A stretch of DNA of 49,322 bases from UBA2897 sp036733925 (GCA_036733925.1 DAIMZO010000015.1:1-49322), one strand, 5' to 3'; numbered from the stretch's first letter, positions 6,062-15,048 are shown. Notes: a model not told the origin generated them from the letters alone. Program-made: numbers and translations.

Positions 6062-7786
6062 ATGCGTTTCCCAAGCATGAAAAAGACTTTGGCCCTGACG
6101 ACGATGGTCTGCCTTGCGGCAGCGGGCTCGGTATTCGCGAGCCCTGCCGCGCCGACCGGCCTTGAGGCGCCTGCGCTCTCGACGACGGAGACGGGCACGA
6201 CGCTCGTCTGGCAGCGCCCGTCGAAGACGAAGGGCATTATCAGCTATAACGTCTATATGGATGGCAAGAAGATCGCAACGACGAACGAGGATTTCTCGTC
6301 GCAGGCGAAGCGCGAGATCCAGGACTTCTACGCGAAGAGCCCGAAGGCCGTGCGCGTCACGAATCATATCTATCATGTGAAGGGCCTGCAGCCGGGTTCG
6401 CAGCACATGTTCACGGTACGCTCGCTCGATGAGAAGGGCGACGAGTCCGACCCGTCGAACACGATCAAGGTAAAGACGCTCGAGAAGACGAACCTGACCG
6501 TGAACATCCAGAAATACGGTGCGGTCGGCGATGGCAAGACGCTCGATACGCTTGCCATCCAGAAAGCCATCAAGGCCTGCCCGAAGGGCGGCACGGTTGT
6601 CGTCCCGGCCGGTGTCTACAAGACCGGCGCCATCTGGCTCAAGAGTGATATGACGCTCGATATCCAGAAGGGTGCGACAATCCTCGGCTCGGAGGATCCG
6701 AACGCGTATCCGTATCACTACAAGCTCTATCCGTATCTTTCCGATGAGCGTTTCTACGCGCTGATCAATGCGAAACCGGGTGCAGACGGTCAGCACCTGC
6801 AGAACATCCGCATCGTCGGCGAGGGCACAATCGATGGCAACGGCTGGAAGAAGGGCCCGGACGGGAACTATCTCTACCGCGAGAAGGGCAAGAACCAGGA
6901 CGGCACGCTCGTCAAGAACCACGTGCTGAACATCGGTATCCTCGCGGCCAATCAGGTGAAGTACCTCGAGCAGAACGAGAAGCTCAACGAGAACAAGGCG
7001 TATCCGCGCCGCTCGAGCCTGATCCTGCTGCAGGGCGTCGACCATGTCTACGTGCAGGGCGTCACGCTGCAGAACCCGGCGAACCACGGATTCATCTCGC
7101 AGCATTGCAATGACGTCGTCATCGAGCAGGCGAACTTCCATACATACAACTGCAACAACGGTGACGGCATCGAGTTCGGCCACGGCAGCGGCCTGAAGGT
7201 CATGGACAACGTCTTCGACACTGGCGATGACTGCGTCAACTTCGCGGCCGGCCAGGGCGCGCTCGGTGAGAAGGATCATCCGACCGAGAACATCTGGATC
7301 TTCAACAACTCGTTCCATCACGGGCACGGCGCGGTCGTCATGGGCAGCCATACGGCAGCGTACATCCAGAAGCTGCTCGCTGAGGATAACGTCATCGACG
7401 GCACGGAGATCGGCCTGCGCATGAAGACGAACCCGGTCAACGGCGGCGGCGCGCGCGATATCCATTTCCGCAACAACGCGATGCGCAACATACTGAAGAA
7501 CTTCTTCATCGCGACGACGGCCTACAGCGACCCGAACGCCGCAGCCGCGTTCCCGAAGGCGACGAAGACGGGCTCGTTCTACAACATCCTCGTCGAGGAC
7601 TGCACGGTCGACGGCACGAAGAAGCCGGCCATCGAGATCGAGGGCCAGCCGGATGCGTTCCATCATGACATCACGTTCAAGAACATCACGATCACGGATG
7701 GTCAGCCGTGGAAGATCACGAACGCGAAGAACATCAACTTCTACAATGTGAACCAGAAAACCTCGAAAAAGGCCGCCAAGAAATAA
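6062..7786 (+). CDS. exported exo-poly-alpha-galacturonosidase, FN3 + GH28 (PehX-like)
   Basis: The ATG at 6062 has AAGGAGG upstream. The 574-aa product has a signal peptide (about 1-28), a fibronectin-III-like domain (about 30-145) and a GH28 right-handed beta-helix (about 155-560). Catalytic signatures are all present: NNGDGIEFGHG (first Asp), FDTGDDCVNF (Asp pair), GHGAVVMGSH (His) and RMKTN (Arg-Lys pair). FN3 plus GH28 with GSH after the catalytic His matches exo-polygalacturonases such as PehX of Dickeya, which release digalacturonate from the non-reducing end. It is the first gene of the GH28-CE8-GH28-esterase block. The tail is Lys-rich (KTSKKAAKK). Confidence 0.93.
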   Translation: MRFPSMKKTLALTTMVCLAAAGSVFASPAAPTGLEAPALSTTETGTTLVWQRPSKTKGIISYNVYMDGKKIATTNEDFSSQAKREIQDFYAKSPKAVRVTNHIYHVKGLQPGSQHMFTVRSLDEKGDESDPSNTIKVKTLEKTNLTVNIQKYGAVGDGKTLDTLAIQKAIKACPKGGTVVVPAGVYKTGAIWLKSDMTLDIQKGATILGSEDPNAYPYHYKLYPYLSDERFYALINAKPGADGQHLQNIRIVGEGTIDGNGWKKGPDGNYLYREKGKNQDGTLVKNHVLNIGILAANQVKYLEQNEKLNENKAYPRRSSLILLQGVDHVYVQGVTLQNPANHGFISQHCNDVVIEQANFHTYNCNNGDGIEFGHGSGLKVMDNVFDTGDDCVNFAAGQGALGEKDHPTENIWIFNNSFHHGHGAVVMGSHTAAYIQKLLAEDNVIDGTEIGLRMKTNPVNGGGARDIHFRNNAMRNILKNFFIATTAYSDPNAAAAFPKATKTGSFYNILVEDCTVDGTKKPAIEIEGQPDAFHHDITFKNITITDGQPWKITNAKNINFYNVNQKTSKKAAKK

Positions 7787-7799
7787 GACCACATAAGGG

Positions 7800-7837
7800 A
7801 AAAGGCTGTCTCTGACGATGCAGCCTTTTCTTTTTTT
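7800..7837 (+). terminator. Rho-independent terminator or attenuator between GH28 and CE8
   Basis: AAAAGGCTG and CAGCCTTTT pair, followed by CTTTTTTT. No good promoter is seen before the CE8 gene, so it may act as a partial terminator that lowers downstream expression within the block. Confidence 0.75.
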
Positions 7838-7861
7838 GAAAGAAAGGAGAATGACCTAGAC

Positions 7862-8968
7862 ATGCAGAAGAAACAGTTAGCAGCGGCAATCTGTGCCGGG
7901 CTCCTGCTCGGCTTTGGCGCCGGCATGCTGCCGGCCAATATGAGCCCGTGCCCGTCGGCCGTCGTCTATGCGGCGAAGGCACAGACGCTGACGGTCGATG
8001 CGACGAAGAAATCGCATGGAAAGACTTATCAGACCATCGGTGAGGCGCTGAAAAAAGCGAAGCCCGGTGCGGTAATCCAGGTCATGCCGGGCACGTATCG
8101 AGAAAAAGTCGTCATCCATGTGCCGGATCTGACGCTTGTCGGACAGGACGCAAAGACGACGACCATCGTATGGAATGACGCCGAGGGTACGCCGCTGCGC
8201 GCCGGCGACAAGAACGGGAACAATACAACCTACAAGATGGAATGTGCGACGGTGAAAATCACCGAGAAGGCGAAGAATTTCCAGGCGGTCGGCGTCACGT
8301 TCGCGAACGATTTTCCGACCGAACAGGCACGTGCGACGAAGAGCACGAAGAGCCCGCAGGCCTTTGCCATAACGGATGAGGCGGATACGAGCTCATTCTA
8401 CAACTGCCGTTTCCTCGGCCGGCAGGATACGGTCTACGCGAACGCAGGCAGGCAGTACTACAAGGCCTGCTACATCGAGGGTGATGTGGACTTCATCTTC
8501 GGTCAGGCGAGCGCCGCGGTCTTCGAGAACTGTGAGATCCACTCGCTCGCACGTGCGGTGAAGATGGATGGCAAATCGCATGGCATGGGCTATGTCACGG
8601 CGCCCTCGACGCTCGCACAGGACAAGGGCTTCCTGTTCTACCAGTGCCATCTGACGAGCAACATCCCCTCCCCGCATTACGCGATGCTCGGACGTCCGTG
8701 GCATCCGTCGAGCGAGCAGCGCGAGGTCAACTCTGCAGCGGCGTTCGTGTACTGCCAGATGGATACGCCGTTCAAGGAACGCGGCTGGAACAGCATGAAG
8801 AATAAGTTCGGCGTGTTCGAGCCGCAGGATAACCGGCTCTATGAGTACAAGAATACGGGCAAGGGTGCGAAGAAGGGCGAGCTCCGCCCGCAGCTCTCCG
8901 ATGCCGATGCCGCAAACTACACGCCGGCGGCCTACCTCGGCGACTGGAAACCAGCAAAACGCGTATGA
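7862..8968 (+). CDS. exported pectin methylesterase (CE8)
   Basis: The 368-aa product has a signal peptide (about 1-37) and a beta-helix of the CE8 pectinesterase family. Motifs in order: GTYREKVVI (residues 77-85), QAFAI (about 166-170), FLGRQDTVYAN with catalytic Asp189, GDVDFIFG with catalytic Asp210, and LGRPW with the conserved Arg. It removes methyl groups from homogalacturonan, making it accessible to the neighbouring GH28 enzymes. The start is the ATG at 7862; an ATG eleven bases earlier is followed by only one codon before a stop. A GH28 gene follows after 17 bases, so they are likely co-transcribed. Confidence 0.95.
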   Translation: MQKKQLAAAICAGLLLGFGAGMLPANMSPCPSAVVYAAKAQTLTVDATKKSHGKTYQTIGEALKKAKPGAVIQVMPGTYREKVVIHVPDLTLVGQDAKTTTIVWNDAEGTPLRAGDKNGNNTTYKMECATVKITEKAKNFQAVGVTFANDFPTEQARATKSTKSPQAFAITDEADTSSFYNCRFLGRQDTVYANAGRQYYKACYIEGDVDFIFGQASAAVFENCEIHSLARAVKMDGKSHGMGYVTAPSTLAQDKGFLFYQCHLTSNIPSPHYAMLGRPWHPSSEQREVNSAAAFVYCQMDTPFKERGWNSMKNKFGVFEPQDNRLYEYKNTGKGAKKGELRPQLSDADAANYTPAAYLGDWKPAKRV

Positions 8969-8985
8969 TTTTATGAGGTGATACC

Positions 8986-10692
8986 ATGAATAAAAAGAGA
9001 ATCACGGCGCTCACGAGCGCCATCTGCCTGGCGGTCAGCGCTTCGGCTTTTGCGGCGCAGGCGCCGACGGGGCTGCAGAGCCCGACGCTCTCGACGGACT
9101 CGAGCAGCACCTGGCTGGCCTGGGATCGTCCGTCCAAGGGCGACGACGCGGTCTACTATAACATCTATCAGAACGGCAAGAAGATCGGCTCGACGCAGCA
9201 GCCCATCGACACGGTCGGCACAAAGGCCATGGCGGACTTCCAGCAGAAGAATGCAGGGCTCTGCGGCGACCTGCTGATTTTCCACAGCTTCGGCGTCAAG
9301 AACCTGCAGCCATCGACGGAGTACAGCTTCACGATCCGCGCGGTCGGCAAGGACGGCAAGGAGTCCGCGGACAGCAAGGCGCTGAAGATCAAGACGACGG
9401 CGGTGCCGAAGACCGTGAAGCTCACGGATTTCGGTGCGGTCGGTGATGGCAAGACCATGAACACGGCGGTTCTGCAGAAGGCCATCGACGCGACGCCGGC
9501 GGGCGGCGTGCTCGAAGTGCCGTCCGGCACGTTCGTATCGGGCGCCGTGAATCTTAAGAGCAATATGACGCTGAAGCTCGATGCGGGCGCAACCCTGCTT
9601 GGCACAGACAGTGTCGACGGCTATCAGATGCAGGATAACGGCCGCTACAACGGCTTGCTGAACGCGGATGGCGTCAAGAACCTCCGTATTGTCGGTCAGG
9701 GCACGATCGACGGCAACGGCTGGCAGAAGGACGCGAAAGGCTACTACCGCAAGGCCGCGAACCTTACCCGTGCGGACGGCAAGAAGTCCCGCGAGCCGGA
9801 TGTCCGCGCCTACGGCATCCTCGCGAAGAACCAGACCGAGCACCTCATGGATAACGACGGCCGCGATTTCAAGGAAGGCTATAACGGGCGCGGCACGACG
9901 GTTCAGCTCAACCATGTGACGAATCTCTATGTTGAGGGTGTCCGCGTTCAGAATCCGTCCATGCACATGGTGCAGATCAACGGCGGAAAGGACGTCACGT
10001 TCAACAACGTCGATTTCCATTCTTACGATGCGAACAACGGCGATGTCATCGACTTCCGTGGCAGCAAGTACAAGGTCATGAATTGCTATATGGATTCCGG
10101 CGACGATGCCGTGAACTTCGATGCCGGCATGGGCGAGAAGGCGCAGGGCCTCCTGCCGGTCGGCGATGCCTGGATCTTCAACAACTACTGCCGTCACGCG
10201 CACGGCGGCATCACGTTCGGCAGCCATACGGGCTCGTGGATCCAGAACGTGCTCGGCGAGGACAACGTCTTCGAGATGACCGAGGTCGGTCTGCGCTTCA
10301 AGACGTCCGGCAATATGATGGGCGGCGGGCGCAACTCGGTATTCCGCCACAACGTCATGAAGAACATCAAGAACAACGCGTTCCTGTTCACGACGAATTA
10401 CACGGATACGAATGCGGTCGGCAAGTTCAAAGGCAAGGAAGCTGGCGTGTTCCATGATATCCTCATCGAGGATATCGCGGTCGAGGGCACGAAGAAAGCG
10501 ACGTTTCAGGTATACGGCCTGCCGGGCGCCGAGCACCACGACATCACGCTGCGCAACATCAAGGTCATCAACGGCGTTGCGGAGAGCATCAAGGATGGCA
10601 AGAACATCAAACAGGAGAACGTGACCTACACGCATGATGCGTCCAAGCTCCCGCAGAAGAAAACGAATGCAAAGAAAGTTGTGAAGAAATAA
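8986..10692 (+). CDS. second exported exo-polygalacturonase, FN3 + GH28
   Basis: The 568-aa product is a paralogue of the enzyme at 6.1-7.8 kb with the same plan: signal peptide (1-23), FN3-like domain (about 27-140), GH28 helix (about 145-550), Lys-rich tail (KKTNAKKVVKK). Catalytic residues are kept: NNGDVIDF, DSGDDAVNF, HAHGGITFGSH and RFKTS. Differences from the first copy are NGDV for NGDG and SGDDA for TGDDC, suggesting altered substrate choice such as different methylation or chain length. The stop codon directly abuts the ATG of the next gene, which implies translational coupling. Confidence 0.92.
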   Translation: MNKKRITALTSAICLAVSASAFAAQAPTGLQSPTLSTDSSSTWLAWDRPSKGDDAVYYNIYQNGKKIGSTQQPIDTVGTKAMADFQQKNAGLCGDLLIFHSFGVKNLQPSTEYSFTIRAVGKDGKESADSKALKIKTTAVPKTVKLTDFGAVGDGKTMNTAVLQKAIDATPAGGVLEVPSGTFVSGAVNLKSNMTLKLDAGATLLGTDSVDGYQMQDNGRYNGLLNADGVKNLRIVGQGTIDGNGWQKDAKGYYRKAANLTRADGKKSREPDVRAYGILAKNQTEHLMDNDGRDFKEGYNGRGTTVQLNHVTNLYVEGVRVQNPSMHMVQINGGKDVTFNNVDFHSYDANNGDVIDFRGSKYKVMNCYMDSGDDAVNFDAGMGEKAQGLLPVGDAWIFNNYCRHAHGGITFGSHTGSWIQNVLGEDNVFEMTEVGLRFKTSGNMMGGGRNSVFRHNVMKNIKNNAFLFTTNYTDTNAVGKFKGKEAGVFHDILIEDIAVEGTKKATFQVYGLPGAEHHDITLRNIKVINGVAESIKDGKNIKQENVTYTHDASKLPQKKTNAKKVVKK

Positions 10693-11682
10693 ATGAAATC
10701 CTTATTCCGGAAAACCATCGTCACCGGGCTCGCGGCACTGCTCCTCGGCACGGCAGGCGGCCTGTCCGCCTCGCTGCCGGACGCATCGGCTGCGGCGCTC
10801 AAGAATGGCGAGACGATCGAGCTTTGGCCGGGCAAGGCGCCGGGAAGCGAGCACGTCACGTTCCACAACACCATCAAGGAGCGCAGCAAGGATCCAGCGC
10901 AGCATGACCGCATCATGGTGAACATCGACAAGCCGTCCATGGTCGCCTATGTGCCACAGAACCCGAACGGCACGGCGTTGATCGTCGCGCCTGGCGGCGG
11001 CTACGCGCGCGTCGTGCTCGACAAGGAGGGCACGGAGGTCGCGGACTGGCTCGGCCCGAAGGGCGTGACGGTCTTTATCCTGCGCTATCGCCTGCCGGGT
11101 GACCCGCATAAGAATAAGGCCGATGTCTCTCTCGAGGACAGCCAGCGTGCCGTGCGCCTCGTGCGCGAGCACGCCGCGGAATGGAACATCGACCCGCAGA
11201 AGATCGGCATCATGGGATTCTCCGCAGGCGGGCATCTCGCGACGAGCCTATCCACCGGCTTTGATCGCAAGGTCTACCATCCTGTGGACGCCGCAGATCA
11301 GCTGAGCGCGCGCCCGGATTACTCGATTCTCGGATACCCGGTCGTCTCGATGTTGCCGGAGTACGCGAGCAAGGGCACGAAGAAGCGCATGCTCGGCGAG
11401 GCCCCATCCCAGAAGCTCATGGAGAAATATTCCCCAGAGCTCCACGTGACGGACAACACGCCACCGGCTTTCCTCATCTGCGCGGCCGACGATGACGTCG
11501 TGCCGCCCATCAACAGCATCCGCTATTTCGAGGCGCTGCGCACGCATGGCGTGCAGGCCGAGCTCCATATCTACCGCGAGGGCGGCCACGGCTTCGGCCT
11601 CGGCCACAAGCTTACGACCAGCACGAAAGACTGGACGCAGACCTGCGAAGGCTGGTTGCGCGATATGGGCCTGACTGACTGA
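10693..11682 (+). CDS. exported alpha/beta-hydrolase esterase, probable pectin acetylesterase (PaeX-like)
   Basis: The 329-aa product has a signal peptide (about 1-34). It shows the esterase/lipase pattern: oxyanion loop PGGGY (100-104), nucleophile elbow GFSAGGH with Ser177, acid Asp268 (AADDDVVP) and His299 (EGGHGFG). This is the fold of acetylxylan esterases and of the periplasmic pectin acetylesterase PaeX of Dickeya. Being zero bases downstream of a GH28 gene, it most likely removes acetyl groups from released galacturonides; xylan deacetylation is the alternative. Substrate is inferred from family and context. Confidence 0.85.
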   Translation: MKSLFRKTIVTGLAALLLGTAGGLSASLPDASAAALKNGETIELWPGKAPGSEHVTFHNTIKERSKDPAQHDRIMVNIDKPSMVAYVPQNPNGTALIVAPGGGYARVVLDKEGTEVADWLGPKGVTVFILRYRLPGDPHKNKADVSLEDSQRAVRLVREHAAEWNIDPQKIGIMGFSAGGHLATSLSTGFDRKVYHPVDAADQLSARPDYSILGYPVVSMLPEYASKGTKKRMLGEAPSQKLMEKYSPELHVTDNTPPAFLICAADDDVVPPINSIRYFEALRTHGVQAELHIYREGGHGFGLGHKLTTSTKDWTQTCEGWLRDMGLTD

Positions 11683-11693
11683 ACCAATCATGG

Positions 11694-11745
11694 AAAAAGA
11701 TGCCTCCGTACGGACCGATATCGATCCATGCGGAGGCATCTTTGC
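11694..11745. terminator. bidirectional terminator between the esterase and tpsA
   Basis: GATGCCTCCG / CGGAGGCATC arms around a 22-base partly palindromic loop. On the - strand the hairpin is followed by TTTTTCC, a good terminator for tpsA; on the + strand only TTTG follows, weaker for the esterase. Confidence 0.75.
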
Positions 11746-11763
11746 GTTTACCGGTATGGAGAT

Positions 11764-13530
11764 TTATTCAGCAAAGGAGATATCATCGGCGACGGTGAGC
11801 AGTTTGCCGTGCTTGCGCCCAATCTTGCTTTTATTCTGTGGAGCGGCCGAGGATTTTTCGAGATCTCTGGCTTGTGCCACGGGTGCACTGGTTTCGGTGG
11901 ATTCCCACGTCTGCAGCTGCTCGGCGCGCAGACGTGCCGGCCCCTGCTGCTCCTGCGGCAGGATACTGAACGGGCTGTCATCTTCCGCCGGTGTGTCCGG
12001 TTTCGTCGGGTTATCCGGTTTGGCTGGATTGTTCGGGTTGTTCGGGTTGTTCGGGTTGTTCGGGTTGTTCGGGTTATCCGGGTTATCCGGGTTGGCTGGG
12101 TTGTTCGGGTTATCCGGGTTGTTCGGGTTGTTCGGGTTGTTCGGGTTATCCGGTTTGGCTGGATTGTCCGGCTNNNNNNNNNNNNNNNNNNNNNNNNNNN
12201 NNNNNNNNNNNNNNNNNNNNNNNNNNNNNNNNNNNNNNNNNNNNNNNNNNNNNNNNNNNNNNNNNNNNNNNNNGACGAGGGCGTTATCCCCGTCGTTGAT
12301 CGTTTTCACCCCGAGGGTTGACCAATTCTTGGCTTCATCGATTTTCGCCGTGCCATCGTTATTCCAATTCGCGATGGCTGTGCCGTTCAGGACTTTCCCG
12401 TCTTTCGGCATGGTCGGATTGTTCGGGTTGTTCGGGTTGTTCGGGTTATCCGGTTTGGCTGGATTGTCCGGCTTTGCCGGCGTGTCTGTGTAGATGGTCT
12501 TAGTGAAGTAGTCCGTGTCGAAGCCCGTGATGGTGTCGGCCTTGATCTTGCGGGTACTGCTATCGCCATAAGTGCTGATGTTGGCGTCTCTGTCCGTTAC
12601 AGCCGGGGTGGCGCTGACCGTCGGTGCCGTAAGGGAGATCGAGCCGTGGCCCGCGCAGATCCGGGCGTCGTTCAGCGCAATGCTCTTGGAGGCGGTGATG
12701 TTGATGGCGCTGTTTTTCTCGTCGTTATAGAAATTGACATTTTTGGCATCGCTTTTCGTCGGGCCGGTGATGGTGACGTTTTCGCCGCTGAGCGTCAATG
12801 CCGCGGCGCCATTGGCATTGTGTCCTTTCTCGTTGCCGTCGTTGATCCAGCCGTGGCTCGCCTGTCCCTGGAAGACGATGTCCCCCTTTGCCGAACCCTC
12901 AATCGAGCTGCTCGTGTCGCTGCTCAGCGAGAAGGAAACGCCGTCGGCGACGTTGAGGGCGAGGCCCATCATCTGGACTTTGCCTGTGGAGGTGAGGCTG
13001 CCCTGCGTCAGGTCGATGCGGCCCTTGGTGTTCTGCACGTTGTGGATGGCCTCGGTATTGAGCTTCTTCCAGTCATCCGCGCTGGCGTCGACCGTGGACA
13101 GGATGAGGTTCTGCCCGCTGATCGAGCCGGTGGCGTTGATGCCGGCGGCATTGACGACATAGGCGGCATTCGCGCCGGTCTGGTTGAGCGTGCCGGCAAT
13201 CGTGGAGGCGGAGCCGCCGCTTACGAGGTTGACCAGATTCCCGTTCGCGGTATCAAGGTTCAGGGTGCTGCCGCTTTCGATGTCGAAGGAGCCCCATTGG
13301 ATGACGAGGGCGTTATCCCCGTCGTTGATCGTTTTCACCCCGAGGGTTGACCAATTCCCGGCTTCATCGATTTTCGCCGTGCCATTGTTATTCCAATTCG
13401 CGATGGCTGTGCCGTTCAGGACTTCCCCGTCTTTCGGCATGGCGCTGGCGAACGGCGTGCTGAATGTGAAAATCATGCCGGTCGCGATGGCGAGACGGAG
13501 TGCTTTTTGTCTGAGCATTTTTTTCTGCAT
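11764..13530 (-). CDS. two-partner secretion exoprotein (TpsA) with duplicated TPS domain and Pro-Asn linkers; contains assembly gap
   Basis: The product begins with a signal peptide (about 1-30). A filamentous-haemagglutinin N-terminal (TPS) domain of about 320 residues follows (GEVLNGTAIANWNNNG ... SGSTLNLDTANGNLVNL ... GTLNQTGANAAYVVNAAGINATGSI). The usual NPNGI is NAAGI here. After a linker of PAKPDNP/PNNP repeats a second copy of the domain starts (MPKDGKVLNGTAIANWN) and runs into the 100-N gap. Past the gap the linker resumes (more than 50 residues of PNNP, PDNP, PAKP) and a short tail without any long adhesin repeat closes the protein. TpsB lies 43 bases upstream. The exoprotein is likely surface-exposed and in operon with GH9 and a porin; plant-fibre binding is my inference. 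Confidence 0.85.
   Translation of the reverse strand: MQKKMLRQKALRLAIATGMIFTFSTPFASAMPKDGEVLNGTAIANWNNNGTAKIDEAGNWSTLGVKTINDGDNALVIQWGSFDIESGSTLNLDTANGNLVNLVSGGSASTIAGTLNQTGANAAYVVNAAGINATGSISGQNLILSTVDASADDWKKLNTEAIHNVQNTKGRIDLTQGSLTSTGKVQMMGLALNVADGVSFSLSSDTSSSIEGSAKGDIVFQGQASHGWINDGNEKGHNANGAAALTLSGENVTITGPTKSDAKNVNFYNDEKNSAINITASKSIALNDARICAGHGSISLTAPTVSATPAVTDRDANISTYGDSSTRKIKADTITGFDTDYFTKTIYTDTPAKPDNPAKPDNPNNPNNPNNPTMPKDGKVLNGTAIANWNNDGTAKIDEAKNWSTLGVKTINDGDNALVXXXXXXXXXXXXXXXXXXXXXXXXXXXXXXXXXXPDNPAKPDNPNNPNNPNNPDNPNNPANPDNPDNPNNPNNPNNPNNPNNPAKPDNPTKPDTPAEDDSPFSILPQEQQGPARLRAEQLQTWESTETSAPVAQARDLEKSSAAPQNKSKIGRKHGKLLTVADDISFAE
12003..12173 (-). repeat. (PNNP/PDNP)n coding micro-repeat, linker 2 of TpsA
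   Basis: Dozens of 9-base units encode Asn-Asn-Pro or Asp-Asn-Pro. The last 53 bases before the gap (12121-12173) are identical to 12421-12473 in linker 1. Such tracts are prone to slippage and to misassembly. Confidence 0.95.
12174..12273. other. assembly gap of 100 N
   Basis: Exactly 100 Ns, the usual placeholder for unknown length. The left flank matches up to 12473 and the right flank matches from 13303, so the natural filling is a copy of the 829-bp segment 12474-13302, or more units. Confidence 0.98.
12274..12416 (-). repeat. second copy of the TPS-domain start, near-identical to 13303-13445
   Basis: About 142 bases match 13303-13445 with only 4 mismatches by eye, an offset of 1029 bp (343 codons). 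This shows a recent in-frame tandem duplication in tpsA. Confidence 0.93.
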
Positions 13531-13573
13531 GATGCATCCTCCTTTGTCTAGAAGTTTTGCTTGAAATGTCCGC

Positions 13574-15001
13574 TTAGAAGCTTATGCCGGCCCAGGCATT
13601 GAAGCGGCGATGGCCGGCCGGGTCGTTCTCCACATCCTTGGGCTCGTGGAAGACATAGGCGTAGTCGAGCGCGACGTGGATGTTGTCGACGTCGCAGCGG
13701 AAACCGAGGCCCGTCGAGGCGAGGTCGGTGCTTTCACCGCCGTGATTGCGGAGTGATGCGCCATCGAGGAACGAGAGCAGGCGGAAGCGGCGGCTCAGCT
13801 GCGGTGTGTAGAGCTCGAGGCTGCCCGAGATGCCGTTGTCGCCGGTCCGGATATTCTCGTCGAAGCCGCGCACGCTGTCCCGGCCGCCGATCCCGAATTT
13901 CTCGCAGCCGATGAGCTTCTGCGGGCTGTACTGCGAGTCGAGGCGCGTCGTGATCAGCCACGGGTTTTCTTTCCCGCGGTGGCCGAGGGACTGGAGCCAG
14001 CCCGCGTGGAGCTGGTAAATCTGGTAATGGCGGTCGCTTGACGGCGTCATGGCGTGGAAGTCCTTGCTGTTGCCGCTGAGGTTGCCAGATGCGCCAATCT
14101 GCCAGGCGAAGCGCCAGCCGGGGCCGGCTTTGCGTTCGTTGAAGTTCAGGTAGGCGTCCGTGTGCGAGGCGTCGTAGTGGCCGAAATGCACCGACGTGCT
14201 GCCGACGCTGAGGAGCGACTGATTCCAGCCGTGATGATAGCGGAAACCGACATCGAGATAGTCTTTTTCGCGGCTGCTGTTGGCGAAATAGTGCTGATAG
14301 CCGAACGCATAACGCGTGCTTTTGCCGGTGCTCGTGATGTCGAACGGGAGCCCTTTTGCGAGATTGTCGAGGTCGGTATCCGAGCCGCTGGCGCTGAACG
14401 TCAGGGTATCCGCGAGCGCCGGCAGGACGACGCGGTAGGAGAGGGCCCCCTCTTTGACATGGCCACCGTTATCCGGCGCGCCGACGAGGGCTAGCCCGAG
14501 CGTATCGCCGTGCCCGTTGATGTCGTGGTTGACGTAAGTGCCGATGGCGCGCCAGTCGCCCGTGTAGGTCGAGCCGCTGTTCTGGAACTCGACGCCGTAG
14601 CGGATGCCTTGGCCGCGCTCCGCCTTGATCTCGGCGCGGTAGTTCGCGCCGACCGGGACGAAATTCACGTGGATTTTGATGGCACCGCTCTCGTTGTAGA
14701 GGGCGAGCTGGCGGCTCAGTTTCTTGATGTGCGTCTCGCTCCGCGTGAGTTCCGGCAGGCGCCGACGCAGCTCTTTCTCGCTGAGGACGGAGCCGTCGAG
14801 CACCTTGATCTCGCTGACTTTGATCGTGCTGCGGGCGAGGCGATCCGCCTTCTGCGCGAGCGTCTCCGGGCCTTTCGCCTGCAGGGACTGGTCGAGCGCT
14901 TTCTCTGCGTCGGGGCGGCTTCCCGCCTCAGCGGTCGGCGAGAGACTGCCGAGACCGAGCAATATGGCCGCGGTGAGGGCGGCAGCAGCTTTCTTTTGCA
15001 T
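13574..15001 (-). CDS. TpsB outer-membrane transporter of two-partner secretion (ShlB/FhaC family)
   Basis: I choose the ATG at 15001 (AGGAAG at about ten bases) over the GTG at 15010. The 475-aa product has a signal peptide (about 1-27), a POTRA-like region (about 55-120, IKVLDGSVLSEKELRRRLPEL) and a 16-strand-type barrel. The conserved motif GGRDSVRGF (VRGY-type tetrad, in the plug loop L6) and a C-terminal Phe (WAGISF) are present. It would export the adjacent TpsA across the outer membrane. Apparently only one clear POTRA is seen where family members usually have two, so the N-terminal part is short. Confidence 0.9.
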   Translation of the reverse strand: MQKKAAAALTAAILLGLGSLSPTAEAGSRPDAEKALDQSLQAKGPETLAQKADRLARSTIKVSEIKVLDGSVLSEKELRRRLPELTRSETHIKKLSRQLALYNESGAIKIHVNFVPVGANYRAEIKAERGQGIRYGVEFQNSGSTYTGDWRAIGTYVNHDINGHGDTLGLALVGAPDNGGHVKEGALSYRVVLPALADTLTFSASGSDTDLDNLAKGLPFDITSTGKSTRYAFGYQHYFANSSREKDYLDVGFRYHHGWNQSLLSVGSTSVHFGHYDASHTDAYLNFNERKAGPGWRFAWQIGASGNLSGNSKDFHAMTPSSDRHYQIYQLHAGWLQSLGHRGKENPWLITTRLDSQYSPQKLIGCEKFGIGGRDSVRGFDENIRTGDNGISGSLELYTPQLSRRFRLLSFLDGASLRNHGGESTDLASTGLGFRCDVDNIHVALDYAYVFHEPKDVENDPAGHRRFNAWAGISF

Positions 15002-15048
15002 AAGGATCACTCTTCCTATCTGATTCTGAATCGTAGATAATGGGCTGT

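Noticed and set aside
6056..7792. 578-codon frame on the - strand opposite GH28
   Set aside because: Antisense shadow of an enzyme whose catalytic motifs are all readable on the + strand.
12003..12473. Short regular repeats that could be taken for a CRISPR array
   Set aside because: Units of 9 bases without unique spacers, in frame with tpsA, encoding Pro-Asn-Asn linkers.
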